DNA of 64,000 nt from Roseivirga echinicomitans (GTDB taxonomy: Bacteria > Bacteroidota > Bacteroidia > Cytophagales > Cyclobacteriaceae), in assembly GCF_001592935.1 (NCBI RefSeq), contig NZ_LRDB01000012.1, positions 328,162-392,161 on the forward strand, read 5' to 3'. Under the pieces are notes generated by a model. That model saw only the letters and a list, made by a program, of their open reading frames with translations. It ran no database searches and was not told the DNA's origin. The position numbers were made by a program, and so were the translations under genes. Below, in pieces: positions 34,909 through 44,328 of this stretch (positions are counted from its first letter, which is position 1; each line of letters begins with the position of its first letter).

Positions 34909-37032
34909 TCACATCGTATCAAACATGTTTTCTAAATCACTGATAAAGGATTTTTTATCTTTTTCAAAATCATGTACAATTCTACGGTGATTATTCAATT
35001 GATAGGATTCGTACTGATAATGGCAGGTAAATGTAAAGCGAATATATTCTAAAATCCATAAGTCCCACCAAGGCCTCATTTTAGTTGTGCCAAGCTTAGA
35101 AGAAGAGTTAGTGTCAAATAATACGAGTTGATTTTTATGAAAATAATTCACCATTAAATGGGGGGTAGCTTCCTCTAATGGTTGTCTAATGGTTGTTTTG
35201 CCCCTTAGAATTGTTAAGTCACCTTTGATTGACAAAAAATCCACTTCGTTATTTCCGCTAGGAACTCCAAAGTAGAGCGTATCTCTGGTATAGTTGATAA
35301 TTGTGGTATTGTTGAATATCTGATTACCAACGGTTTGATTTGGAGTTTGCATTCCATTGACACGGGTGTCTGGCTCTCTTTTAACGAAAGTGCTGTTGTT
35401 GAAGGTGATAAGACTTGCGATGTTCTTTTTTCTGTTCAGTATTTGGTCTTTTATATCTAATTCGTAGGTGTCGACCAAATTTTTATCACTTTGAAAAGAT
35501 ACCGCCCAATCAACCCCTACATCTTCGAAGATGCAGTTGTTGAAGTTGATTTTACCGAGATAGCAGTTACTCAAATCTGTGAGGTATTTCGATTTACTTT
35601 TTTCTGTATACACATATGAATCATCTATTTCTTCCAATAAATCAGACTGTTTATCTCCAGGTAATAAAAAATCAATCATCAAAGGAGGGCAATCACTGTG
35701 AATAATATCATTCACCTCAATTGAGCCAATTAAAAATGCATGCTTTGTAAGCTGAGTTAGAATCATCTGTCTTTCATAATTTTCAAAAAGGCAGTTGCTG
35801 ATTTTGAGCTTATTGACATATCTAATTTGAAAGGCAGATAAACATTTCAAATACATGAACCTGAATTGATCACCAAATTCAGTGATGTATGGATTTCCAG
35901 TCAAGTATGGATTTGGGTCAGTGTCATAGTCAAGGAAATTCAATCTTTGACCATCAAATACTGAATCGGAAATATCAATGTTACCCGGCTCGTGTTGACT
36001 GTTGGCAAGTTGGGTGTCTAACTCTATGTCTTGATAGATATCTGGGTCATGATTGCCGCGGGCAAAATGGCATCTTTTTATTGTTAAATTACCTATAGAA
36101 TTCCATACGATACCCTGCTTGGCAATATCATATGATTTACCAAAATAGCAATCTGTGATATCGGCATTAATGTTTCCGAAAGGAGTCTCAGTGATTTTAT
36201 TACTACCCATAATCAAGCCATCTAGAAACTGCCCAGAGAAATGCACTTTATCCAGACTAATATTTAAAGCTTTACTCTCATTGGTACTCGTGAAAATAAA
36301 GTAACTAAGGCCTTCCTGAACGAAACCGTTCTTGATAATGACTTCTCCATGCCCTTTAAATGTTGGGGCTTCTCCTCCCCATATACATCCATTAGAAACA
36401 TAGGCATTCCGTGGGATAATTGGATGACCTTCATAACGATCGTCTTTAAACTTGAACCCAGTTAACTTATTGCCAGTTGGCGCATTTTCCAAGAAACAGT
36501 AATTGGTGGCGGCTGTACTGTTAGTACTAGGGAAACTGGAACATATATTGTCACCTATTTTAAAGAAACGGGCATTATCTAGTTCAAGTTCGGCATCTGG
36601 TTCACTCAGGTTGCACCAGTTTTGTGCCTGCGCTACTTGAAGGCCACAGTCAATTGTACCTCCTTCCAAATCAATAGTCAAAGAGCCACCTAATAGTTCA
36701 AACCCAAAGAATTTATCTGGAAACTTCAGCATGTTGCCTCGAAGCTTAATCACGACCTTTTTGTCACCTATTTGAAGCCATTTTCTAGCCTCAGATTCTT
36801 CGGTCGCACCTGGGGCTTTTATTTCTGCACAACTACGTCTTGTAGTCAGCCCCTCTAAATGATATTCTTCTGGCTGCGAACTGTTAGGGAATTCGATGGT
36901 GATGCTATTGTCTCTAACTCCAAGAGCTGTCTCAAATGAACTGAATTTTAAGCGTTTAACCTTTGTATCTCTGTTGGCTCTGCTTTGCACTGTTTTGTTT
37001 ACAAAATCATTGAGCCCTAGTTTCTTTATCAT
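34909..37032 (-). CDS. Large protein with parallel beta-helix repeats, unrecognised
   Basis: The 707-residue protein has no signal peptide or lipobox. From about residue 190 to 610 it shows recurrent rungs of the form xIxxCxFxxx: ITDCYFGKS, TIKRCHFARG, ISDSVFDGQ, ISNCLFENY, FNNCIFEDV and FNNSTFVKR. This is the pattern of a right-handed parallel beta-helix. The N-terminal 150 residues contain an IDCGLQ segment and the C-terminus is Trp/Tyr-rich (MRPWWDLWILEYIRFTF), then basic. Beta-helix proteins are often polysaccharide-active or adhesive, but a cytoplasmic location without catalytic residues I can name makes that uncertain. It is divergent from rapA. Confidence 0.6.
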   Translation of the reverse strand: MIKKLGLNDFVNKTVQSRANRDTKVKRLKFSSFETALGVRDNSITIEFPNSSQPEEYHLEGLTTRRSCAEIKAPGATEESEARKWLQIGDKKVVIKLRGNMLKFPDKFFGFELLGGSLTIDLEGGTIDCGLQVAQAQNWCNLSEPDAELELDNARFFKIGDNICSSFPSTNSTAATNYCFLENAPTGNKLTGFKFKDDRYEGHPIIPRNAYVSNGCIWGGEAPTFKGHGEVIIKNGFVQEGLSYFIFTSTNESKALNISLDKVHFSGQFLDGLIMGSNKITETPFGNINADITDCYFGKSYDIAKQGIVWNSIGNLTIKRCHFARGNHDPDIYQDIELDTQLANSQHEPGNIDISDSVFDGQRLNFLDYDTDPNPYLTGNPYITEFGDQFRFMYLKCLSAFQIRYVNKLKISNCLFENYERQMILTQLTKHAFLIGSIEVNDIIHSDCPPLMIDFLLPGDKQSDLLEEIDDSYVYTEKSKSKYLTDLSNCYLGKINFNNCIFEDVGVDWAVSFQSDKNLVDTYELDIKDQILNRKKNIASLITFNNSTFVKREPDTRVNGMQTPNQTVGNQIFNNTTIINYTRDTLYFGVPSGNNEVDFLSIKGDLTILRGKTTIRQPLEEATPHLMVNYFHKNQLVLFDTNSSSKLGTTKMRPWWDLWILEYIRFTFTCHYQYESYQLNNHRRIVHDFEKDKKSFISDLENMFDTM

Positions 37033-37325
37033 CTTGGCTGAATTAGAGTAAAAAATAGAACAAGGGGTTCTTCTGTAAGTTAGTCAATCTAGTGGTCTTT
37101 ACGAATTGTCCCAAAATGGGCGAGGTAGACTTTCACTGCAACATCTTAGAGGAATTATTTTCCATGTAACACCAATCAAACTGTTTCGTGAGTTTTTGCA
37201 AACATTTTAAGTCAATATTGAATTTGTTCGTCAACTTTGCTGAGCAGGAAGAGAGCGCTGCAACTCAATGGTAAATCCGGTTCGGCCTGACTCAATTTCA
37301 ACATTAACCAAATAAGAATTATTCT

Positions 37326-40157
37326 ATGGGAAACTTCTTTCCAGAGCAAAGATGGACAAGTGAGGGAGAGCCTGAACTAGGTGTGGGAATCGTTACAGGA
37401 ATCAGTAAAGGGAGGGTTATTATTCATTTTCCTCTACCAGATGAAACGCGACAGTATGCCATGGAAAATGCTCCCTTGCGTAGGGTGATTTTCAAGCCTG
37501 GAGATACCATCGTGGATAAAAGTCAAAAGCCATTATTGGTGGATAGGGTAGATGAGAAGGGTGATTTATTCATTTATATAGGGAAAGATAGAAGCCTATC
37601 GGAAGCTGAGCTTGGCGATGTATCCGTAACGCATGGTGTGGATGATCGCCTTTTTACGGGGGATGTTGAAACGCCACAGTTATTTGCGCTACGCAGAAAG
37701 ACACTAGAATACGACCATCATAGAAGAATTTCGCCCATCAATGGATTTGTGGGTGGTCGAATCGACCTGATTCCCCATCAGTTATATATCGCTCATGAGG
37801 TGAGTTCGCGCTATGCACCTCGCGTGCTGCTTTCCGATCAAGTGGGGCTTGGTAAAACCATTGAGGCCTGTTTGATCTTGCATCGTCTATTGTTGAGCGG
37901 ACGGATTTCTAGGGTGTTAATCCTTGTTCCGGACTCATTGGTGCACCAATGGTTTGTAGAACTGCTCAGACGATTTAACCTGTGGTTTCATATTTATGAT
38001 GAAGAGCGCTGTGCTTCACTCGATAAAAGTGCGCCAGAAGGGAATCCGTTCTTAGATGACCAGTTGATTATTTGCAGCACTTCTTTTGTGGCAGGTTCAC
38101 AAACCCGTGCTCGGCAGGCGCTAACCGCCAGCTGGGATATACTCGTAGTGGATGAAGCCCATCATTTGGAATGGTCTGTTGATAAAGTAAGCCATGAGTA
38201 TGCCATTGTGGAGATGCTGAGTAAAGTGGCAAAAGGCTTGTTGTTATTGACCGCGACCCCTGAGCAGTTGGGCGTAGAGAGTCATTTTGCTAGACTTCGA
38301 TTACTCGACCCAGAACGGTACGCAGATTATAACACCTTCAAGAATGAATCACAGGACCATACAGCCGTTGCCAATATTGTAGAAAAATTGTCATCGGGCA
38401 AGGCATTAGAGGCGGCTGATACCCAATTATTGGAATCGATAATTGGGAAGGAAAGAATGGAAGCCTTTGCCAAAGGAAGCGAAGCTGCCAAGAACTACCT
38501 TATTGAAGATTTGCTCGACCAACATGGTCCTGGGCGGGTAGTGTTTAGAAACACACGATCTGCAATGAGTGGTTTTCCAAAACGAAAAGTTCACCTTATT
38601 CCTCTCCAAGCAGGAGAAGAGCATGAACGGTGGGTAACACGTTTATCGCAGGAGTATGCCATCGATATGGAGCCATCAGGTTCCGTTTCGACTAAGCAAA
38701 AATTCTGGTTTAATGAAGACCCAAGAGTGAGCTGGTTGGTAAAACTGATGAAGCAACTAAAACCGTCAAAAGCGGTGCTGATTTGCAGAAGTAAAGAAAA
38801 AGTACTGGCCTTGGAGGCCACTTTAAAAAAGCTGAGTAGCATAAAAGTGGCCGTTTTTCACGAAGACCTTACCATTGTGCAAAGGGATAGGAATGCGGCT
38901 TGGTTTGCTGAACCTGATGGTGCTCGTTTACTCCTTTGTTCTGAAATAGGCAGTGAGGGAAGGAATTTTCAATTTGCACATCACCTTATTCTCTTCGATT
39001 TGCCGGTTCATCCTGAATTATTGGAACAGAGAATCGGGCGCTTGGACCGGATTGGACAATTGGAAGATATCCAAATTCATGTGCCTTACCTTCAGGGAAG
39101 TCCGCAAGAAGTGCTTGTTCGGTGGTTTCACGAAGGGTTAAATGCTTTTGAAGAAAACTTGGAGGGTGGAAATCAACTGGTGCAATTGTTTTACCATCGC
39201 TTGAAGGAAGCCACCTTGTCTGTTTTATCAGCTACAGTTGGCGATCAACTTGAATCGCTGATTGCCAATACAGCAGCTTATCATCAAAAGCTAAAGGAAA
39301 TGCTGGCCAATGGTCGAGATCGATTGCTCGAAATGAATTCCTTCCGACCTAGAGTTGCTGGGAAATTGGTAGAGCAGATCAAAGCAGCAGACTCGGATAT
39401 GGGCCTGGAGAAGTACATGACTCAGGTTTTTGAGCAATTCGGAGTTGACATGGAAGATTTGGCACCAAGGACTTATTTATTACATCCGCAACAAGCCAAT
39501 GCAGTTCAATTCCCCTCTATTCCAGATCAAGGGATTTCTATCACTTTTGATCGAAAGCGTGCCTTGAGTAGGGAAGATATCAGTTTTGTGAGTTGGGATC
39601 ACCCGATGGCCACAGGTGCAATAGATATGGTGCTGAGCTCAGGAACGGGAGGCGCCAGTTACGGAGTGCTTCGCGGAACAGGCAATTCAATGATTCTTTT
39701 GGAAGTGCTTTTTGTGCTCGAAACATCTGGTGGCAAGAATATTAATGTGGATCGTTTTCTTCCTAATACGCCTTTGAGGATTGTCGTAGATCATAGCGGT
39801 GAGGAGGTTACGGAAGAGTATCCGGTTGAACTGTTTGATCAGCAATTAAGGCCAGGGCAAGTGAATGATTTGCTAGAAAATGAATATTTGGTGGACACTA
39901 TTCTTCCTCATATGATCAAGTGCGCCACTGAATTGGTAGAAGGACTTAGAGAGAAAGAAGTCATAAAAGGGCTGAAACAGGTGAGCCTTACCATGAACCA
40001 TGAAATTGGTAGACTTGCTTCACTTCATGAGAAAAACAAAAGCATTAGGCCAGAAGAAATCCAGATTGCCCTTAATGAAGAAGCCATGCTTTCGAGGTTG
40101 ATCAGAAGCTCCCGTGTTAGAATGGATGCGCTTCAGCTGATTAAAGAAGGAGCTTGA
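37326..40157 (+). CDS. rapA: RNA polymerase-associated SWI2/SNF2 ATPase RapA
   Basis: RapA recycles RNA polymerase by remodelling stalled post-termination complexes. The 943-residue protein follows E. coli RapA along its length as I remember that sequence. The Tudor-like N-terminus is QRWTSEGEPELGVGIVTGIS. Motif I is DQVGLGKT (171-178; the usual form is DEVGLGKT), motif II DEAHH (276-280), motif III LLLTATPEQLGVESHFARLRLLDPERY, motifs V/VI LLCSEIGSEGRNFQFAHHLILFDLP and EQRIGRLDRIGQ. A C-terminal domain ends the protein. It is convergent with cbpM (6-base gap). Confidence 0.93.
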   Translation: MGNFFPEQRWTSEGEPELGVGIVTGISKGRVIIHFPLPDETRQYAMENAPLRRVIFKPGDTIVDKSQKPLLVDRVDEKGDLFIYIGKDRSLSEAELGDVSVTHGVDDRLFTGDVETPQLFALRRKTLEYDHHRRISPINGFVGGRIDLIPHQLYIAHEVSSRYAPRVLLSDQVGLGKTIEACLILHRLLLSGRISRVLILVPDSLVHQWFVELLRRFNLWFHIYDEERCASLDKSAPEGNPFLDDQLIICSTSFVAGSQTRARQALTASWDILVVDEAHHLEWSVDKVSHEYAIVEMLSKVAKGLLLLTATPEQLGVESHFARLRLLDPERYADYNTFKNESQDHTAVANIVEKLSSGKALEAADTQLLESIIGKERMEAFAKGSEAAKNYLIEDLLDQHGPGRVVFRNTRSAMSGFPKRKVHLIPLQAGEEHERWVTRLSQEYAIDMEPSGSVSTKQKFWFNEDPRVSWLVKLMKQLKPSKAVLICRSKEKVLALEATLKKLSSIKVAVFHEDLTIVQRDRNAAWFAEPDGARLLLCSEIGSEGRNFQFAHHLILFDLPVHPELLEQRIGRLDRIGQLEDIQIHVPYLQGSPQEVLVRWFHEGLNAFEENLEGGNQLVQLFYHRLKEATLSVLSATVGDQLESLIANTAAYHQKLKEMLANGRDRLLEMNSFRPRVAGKLVEQIKAADSDMGLEKYMTQVFEQFGVDMEDLAPRTYLLHPQQANAVQFPSIPDQGISITFDRKRALSREDISFVSWDHPMATGAIDMVLSSGTGGASYGVLRGTGNSMILLEVLFVLETSGGKNINVDRFLPNTPLRIVVDHSGEEVTEEYPVELFDQQLRPGQVNDLLENEYLVDTILPHMIKCATELVEGLREKEVIKGLKQVSLTMNHEIGRLASLHEKNKSIRPEEIQIALNEEAMLSRLIRSSRVRMDALQLIKEGA

Positions 40158-40163
40158 GGCTGT

Positions 40164-40457
40164 TTAGTCTTCGTACAATCGTAGCCTGTTTTTGGTAGCG
40201 GTTAACTCCGCTTGCAGGTCATGGATTTTCTCTAATAGGTTAAACACGGTGTCAATTCCTTCAAAGTTGATATCGAGTTCAACGTGTAGTCGGATCATTT
40301 TTTCAACATCAGTTATTTTATCCTGATGAATGTAGGGTGATTCTTCTATCGTTTCGATTTCGATCAAACCAAACTCATTCAAATGAGTGAAGAATGACAT
40401 TTCAACTTTATAGTGCGTACACAATTGATTTAGCGGAATGAAATTTTCTAAGCTCAT
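40164..40457 (-). CDS. cbpM: Chaperone modulator CbpM-like (MerR-fold)
   Basis: The 97-residue protein resembles CbpM, the regulator that binds the J-domain of CbpA and inhibits its activity. It has the short MerR-like N-terminal helices ([28 protein letters not shown]) and a C-terminal helical coil ([25 protein letters not shown]). Its ATG overlaps the stop of the cbpA gene by four bases (40454-40457). The pairing with a CbpA homologue is the strongest support. Confidence 0.85.
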   Translation of the reverse strand: MSLENFIPLNQLCTHYKVEMSFFTHLNEFGLIEIETIEESPYIHQDKITDVEKMIRLHVELDINFEGIDTVFNLLEKIHDLQAELTATKNRLRLYED

Positions 40458-41344
40458 GCTGATCGTAATTTAGCTAGTTCATTAAATAATTCTTTTTCCT
40501 TGTCGGTAAGGTTGGTGGGTAACGTCACATTATAGGTGATGTATAAGTCTCCAAACTTGCCTTCTTTTTTATAAACAGGGAAGCCTTTGCCTTTGAGTTT
40601 TACCTTTGTTCCGTTTTGAGTTTCGGGCTGTATTTTTAGTTTCACCTTTCCATCAAAAGTATCCACGATAAGATCTCCTCCTAGAAGAGCGAGGTATAAG
40701 TCAAGGTCTACGCTTGTGTATAAATCATCATTATCAAGTTTGAATTTGGAATGGTTTTCAACTGAAAATTTGATGTATAAATCTCCATTTGGCCCCTTGT
40801 TTATGCCTGGGCTACCATGTCCTTTGATTTTTATAACCTGGCCATTTTTAACCCCTGCCGGGATGGTAAGGCGAATATTTTTACCGTTGACGGTTAATGT
40901 GCGTTTATGGGTAGTGTAGACATCATTCAGGTCTAGCCGTAGTTCGGCATTGTAATCTTGTCCTTTGTATTGAATATTGCTTGCTCTACTGCCTCTGCCA
41001 CCAAACATAGATTCGAAAAAATCTGAATAATCACTTTCCGAAAAACCTCCTGGGCCTTGTTGTTGCTGATAGCCTCGTTGCGATTGTTGTTGCTGTTGTG
41101 CTTTCTCAAACTCTTCAGCATGCTTCCAATCCTTTCCATACTTATCGTATTTCTTCCGGTTTTCTGTATTACTCAGCACCTCGTTGGCTTCATTAATCTC
41201 TTTGAACTTCTTCTCTGCTTCTTTATCGTCAGGGTTTAGATCGGGGTGGTATTTACGAGCTAATTTCCGGTAGGCTTTTTTGATATCGCTTTCGGTTGAT
41301 TTCTTATCAATACCGAGTATTTTGTAATAGTCTATAAACTCCAT
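40454..41344 (-). CDS. cbpA: CbpA/DnaJ-type co-chaperone
   Basis: The 296-residue protein has an N-terminal J-domain (about 4-68) with HPD at 33-35. A Gln/Gly-rich linker ([22 protein letters not shown], about 83-105) precedes two DnaJ C-terminal substrate-binding domains (about 125-290). The cysteine-rich zinc domain of DnaJ is absent, which marks the CbpA type. It stimulates DnaK. It is translationally coupled to cbpM. Confidence 0.93.
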   Translation of the reverse strand: MEFIDYYKILGIDKKSTESDIKKAYRKLARKYHPDLNPDDKEAEKKFKEINEANEVLSNTENRKKYDKYGKDWKHAEEFEKAQQQQQSQRGYQQQQGPGGFSESDYSDFFESMFGGRGSRASNIQYKGQDYNAELRLDLNDVYTTHKRTLTVNGKNIRLTIPAGVKNGQVIKIKGHGSPGINKGPNGDLYIKFSVENHSKFKLDNDDLYTSVDLDLYLALLGGDLIVDTFDGKVKLKIQPETQNGTKVKLKGKGFPVYKKEGKFGDLYITYNVTLPTNLTDKEKELFNELAKLRSA

Positions 41345-41559
41345 TTACGTTCTGTTGTACTGGTAATTTAATTCAGTTTGTTCAATAGTATTCAACGTAA
41401 CAGATATACAAAACGGTCATAATTTCACTGCCAAATGCCATTAATTTAGTCCTGCTATGTTTATTTTCAATTTAATGAAATTTCTAGAGTTCTTCTCCTC
41501 ACTGGTTCTTATCAAGAGTGATTTCCTAGGGAAAGAAAAAGGAGGTGCCTTAATGCCAC

Positions 41560-41943
41560 TTAATACATGGTGTTGGGGTTCTTCGAAACGCTTGGAATTT
41601 CCTGAATGGCATCCCAGTGCTCGCAGATTTTTCCATTTTCATCAAAGCGAAAAAAATCCATGGTTACGTATTGGTCATTCCCTGGCCAAGTTTGGTGTGT
41701 GTGTAGTGCTACTAAATCTCCTTCGGCAATGTAACGCACAAACTCAATTGACTTATCTGGATATTCGGTCTGCATCCGCTCAAAATAGCTGATAAACCCT
41801 TCGGTTCCATTTTCAACATCTGGGTTATGCTGAATATACTCTTGGCCAACGTAGTCTTTAATTGCCTTTTGAGGGTTTCCCTCGTAGGCAGTTTTATAGA
41901 AGGCAATAGCGTTTTGTTTATTCTTTTCTAAATCCATGCTCAT
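41560..41943 (-). CDS. SnoaL/NTF2-like protein
   Basis: The 127-residue protein has the cone-shaped SnoaL-like fold: QNAIAFYKTAYEGNPQKAIKDYVGQEYIQHNPDVENGTEGFISYF, then HTHQTWPGNDQYVTMDFFRFDENGKICEHWDAIQEIP. The HNP, FRF and EHWD elements are conserved in the family of small cyclases, isomerases and binding proteins. The actual reaction is unknown. It is translationally coupled to the methyltransferase gene upstream (ATGA, 41940-41943). The gap 41345-41559 holds nothing I can name. Confidence 0.85.
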   Translation of the reverse strand: MSMDLEKNKQNAIAFYKTAYEGNPQKAIKDYVGQEYIQHNPDVENGTEGFISYFERMQTEYPDKSIEFVRYIAEGDLVALHTHQTWPGNDQYVTMDFFRFDENGKICEHWDAIQEIPSVSKNPNTMY

Positions 41944-42560
41944 GCTTTTTTAAAGCTGCAAAAAGTGAAATTCTGAAGGGTTTCGAAAGGTGTTTTATGA
42001 TCGATTGTAAGGCAATCTATTTTCTCGAAAAATGGTTTGAAAGTTTCCTCCATTGAATTTTCGGAATACTGCTTAATATCTATACCGCTACATTTTTCAG
42101 GGCCTTTGTCTGAAAATGTACCGATGACCATAATACCGTTGGTGTTAATGTTTTTACGAGCCGTGTCGATATAGGCTGAAACTTGATTGTCCTCTGTTAG
42201 GAAGTGGAAAGCAGCCCTGTCGTGCCAGAAATCATATTTTTCTTCTGGTTTGAATGATGACGCATCTGCGACAATCCATTTTACGTTTTCGCCTCGCTTG
42301 CCAAGTCGCTGTTTTGCTCTGTTGACTGCAGCTTCAGAAATGTCTAAGACAGAAATATCAGTATACCCTAAGTCGAGCAAGTGGTCAACCAAAAAGCTGT
42401 CACCACTACCAATATCTATGATTTTTGCCGTAAGAGGGACTTTGAATTCTTTAAAAAAGCTGAGGGAAGTTTCGGGTGTAGATTGAAACCAGCTTAGGTC
42501 TTTAAGTGCCTTCGTTTGGTAGATGTTATTCCAATGTTTCTCTTGGTCAAAAAAACCCAT
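41940..42560 (-). CDS. Class I SAM-dependent methyltransferase
   Basis: The 206-residue protein starts MGFFDQEKHWNNIYQTKALKDLSWFQSTPETSL, typical of the TPMT/UbiE-like group. Motif I is KIIDIGSGDSFLVDHLLDLGY (about 47-67), motif II VLDISEAAV, and a later DFWHDRAAFHFL follows. The substrate is not known. It overlaps the SnoaL-like gene at its end. No metabolite cluster surrounds it. Confidence 0.87.
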   Translation of the reverse strand: MGFFDQEKHWNNIYQTKALKDLSWFQSTPETSLSFFKEFKVPLTAKIIDIGSGDSFLVDHLLDLGYTDISVLDISEAAVNRAKQRLGKRGENVKWIVADASSFKPEEKYDFWHDRAAFHFLTEDNQVSAYIDTARKNINTNGIMVIGTFSDKGPEKCSGIDIKQYSENSMEETFKPFFEKIDCLTIDHKTPFETLQNFTFCSFKKA

Positions 42561-42657
42561 GCTGTGTAAACTGATTTCAGTTTATATAGTTTCCTAATTA
42601 TTATAGACGGATAGAGGTAGAGGGTTTAAGTAGAGTTGTTAGGGCTGGATATTTGTG

Positions 42658-43002
42658 TTACTTATCACCTAGGTTAAAAGCTAAAGCTTTATCCACCCAG
42701 TATTCTAAATCTTCGTCTATATCGAATCCATCTGGTGTGATATAGATGAAATTCAGCGAGGGTCTGCCTGAAAAGTCCATGGGTAGACAAACCTCTTTTT
42801 TAATCTCTGTTTCATAGGCCACAGCTCCAATTTTAGCCATTATAAGGCTGTCACCGTATTTTTTGTTGATATGTATTCCGATACACATTTTTTCATTCAC
42901 CATGAAAATTAATGCACCCATCATTTTTTTCTCAGTAAAAAGTACGTTTCTCGATTTTATGATTTGACTTATTCTTTCTCCTAGATAAATGTCGTAGGCC
43001 AT
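42658..43002 (-). CDS. TfoX/Sxy N-terminal domain protein
   Basis: The 114-residue protein matches the TfoX_N domain: MAYDIYLGERISQII, then FTEKKMMGALIFMVNEKMCIGIHINKKYGDSLIMAKIG, and PMDFSGRPSLNFIYITPDGFDIDEDLEYWVDKALAF. It lacks the C-terminal domain of the competence regulator Sxy, so a role in competence cannot be inferred. Proteins of this form are common in Bacteroidota. It is 19 bases downstream of the DUF1059-type gene. Confidence 0.85.
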   Translation of the reverse strand: MAYDIYLGERISQIIKSRNVLFTEKKMMGALIFMVNEKMCIGIHINKKYGDSLIMAKIGAVAYETEIKKEVCLPMDFSGRPSLNFIYITPDGFDIDEDLEYWVDKALAFNLGDK

Positions 43003-43021
43003 ACTTTTTAACTGACTAAGG

Positions 43022-43261
43022 TTATTGGTTTTCTGGTAAATTTTCGAATTCTTTTTTCTTGTTATCGAACCATACTTTCATCTCTTGAGGCGACTTCATT
43101 ATTTCTTGCATTTCTCTCATCGCTTTAAGGTGATCTTCATCTTTTTTCTGAAACATTTCCATTCCATGTTGCTGTGCCATTTCTGCCATTTCTTCAAAAG
43201 TGTTGGCATGAAACTCTTGTTCACAAGCCCCTCCCAATTGATTACAGTTCATAGTTTTCAT
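43022..43261 (-). CDS. DUF1059-like small protein
   Basis: The 79-residue protein begins MKTMNCNQLGGACEQEFHANTFEEMAEMAQQHGMEMF, matching the DUF1059 start (Cys-x-x-x-GG-x-Cys and a helix with HG). Its C-terminal half is Met/Lys-rich and helical. The two cysteines may bind metal. It precedes the TfoX-like gene and is probably cotranscribed with it. The gap 43262-43517 shows no further gene. Confidence 0.75.
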   Translation of the reverse strand: MKTMNCNQLGGACEQEFHANTFEEMAEMAQQHGMEMFQKKDEDHLKAMREMQEIMKSPQEMKVWFDNKKKEFENLPENQ

Positions 43262-43517
43262 AATTTCAATTTTCGTAATTAATGTATATTTCTATTTTAT
43301 TCTCCACACATCGATCTTCAATCTAGTAAATCTTCAGCTTAATTTAAGCATCAATGTTTTACAGCATTAGGGGTTATCTGTAAAAGAGGAGTGCTTATGG
43401 GTTAAGAGATAAACTGGAATATTAAGCTTTATACATTTCTACTTTATGAAAATTTAACCTGTTTTGGTGTGCATTTTGCTAAACCATTCGTTAAGTTCAA
43501 AACAAAGAATCATCATT

Positions 43518-44225
43518 ATGAAAAAACTAACATTACTACTTTCATTTTTTCTTGTTTTCAGTTGTGCTGCTGAGGCCCAAATTTTCAAAAAGGCTAAAGA
43601 TTTATTAGGTGGAGGAGCTGTATTTTCCAAAGAAGAAGCTGCTAATGCCCTGAAAGAAGCTTTGGAGCAAGGAACCTCCAAGGGGGTTGACTTGCTTTCA
43701 AAAGCAGATGGCTATTATAAAAACCCTGAGATTAAAATCCCTTTTCCTCAAGAAGCAGAGGCGGTTGAAAGCAAATTGAGGGCTCTTGGTTTGGGTAATC
43801 AGGTAGACCAGGCGGTAGAATCCTTGAACCGTGCGGCTGAGGATGCAGCATATGAAGCAAAGGATATTTTTATTGCAGCCATTAAATCACTTACAATTAC
43901 TGATGCTATTAATATTGTAAAGGGAGATAAGGATGCCGCTACCCAATTCTTGGAGAGAGAAACAACCACTTCTCTTGAAGGCAAATTTAATCCAATTATT
44001 GAGGCTTCATTGCAAAAGGTAAATGCTACTAAGTATTGGTCAGATGTTATGGGGACTTATAATAAAGTGCCATTTGTGAAGAAAGTGGAGACAGATTTAA
44101 CTGCTTATGTTACGGCAAAAGCGATTGATGGTCTGTTTCTGATGATCGCTAAAGAAGAACTTAATATTAGGGATAATGCTGGAGCACGTACCTCTGAACT
44201 ATTGAAAAAGGTTTTCGGTAAATAA
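43518..44225 (+). CDS. DUF4197 family secreted protein
   Basis: From ATG 43518 (235 residues) it has a signal peptide (MKKLTLLLSFFLVFSCAAEAQ; a Cys in the signal makes a lipoprotein possible). The DUF4197 domain begins SKEEAANALKEALEQGTSKGVDLLSKADGYYKNPEIKIPFP, continues with AIKSLTITDAINIVKGDKDAATQFLE, and ends with LTAYVTAKAIDGLFLMIAKEELNIR. The family is helical and periplasmic with unknown function. An upstream in-frame start at 43464 was rejected because it would bury the signal peptide. Confidence 0.88.
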   Translation: MKKLTLLLSFFLVFSCAAEAQIFKKAKDLLGGGAVFSKEEAANALKEALEQGTSKGVDLLSKADGYYKNPEIKIPFPQEAEAVESKLRALGLGNQVDQAVESLNRAAEDAAYEAKDIFIAAIKSLTITDAINIVKGDKDAATQFLERETTTSLEGKFNPIIEASLQKVNATKYWSDVMGTYNKVPFVKKVETDLTAYVTAKAIDGLFLMIAKEELNIRDNAGARTSELLKKVFGK

Positions 44226-44283
44226 CCTGCCAATTGTCTTGAGCTTGCTTTAGGAATCGTCTGTTGGAACAAAGAATTGAATG

Positions 44284-44312
44284 TAAAAGGACTTCGAAAT
44301 GAAGTCCTTTTA
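44284..44312. terminator. Bidirectional terminator between DUF4197 and peroxiredoxin genes
   Basis: TAAAAGGACTTC (44284-44295) pairs perfectly with GAAGTCCTTTTA (44301-44312) across GAAAT, between convergent genes. Confidence 0.9.
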
Positions 44313-44328
44313 CTATTTAGGCTAAGCT

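Noticed and set aside
41457..41792. Plus-strand frame of 112 codons
   Set aside because: More than half of it lies antisense to the SnoaL-like gene, and its translation shows no recognisable pattern.
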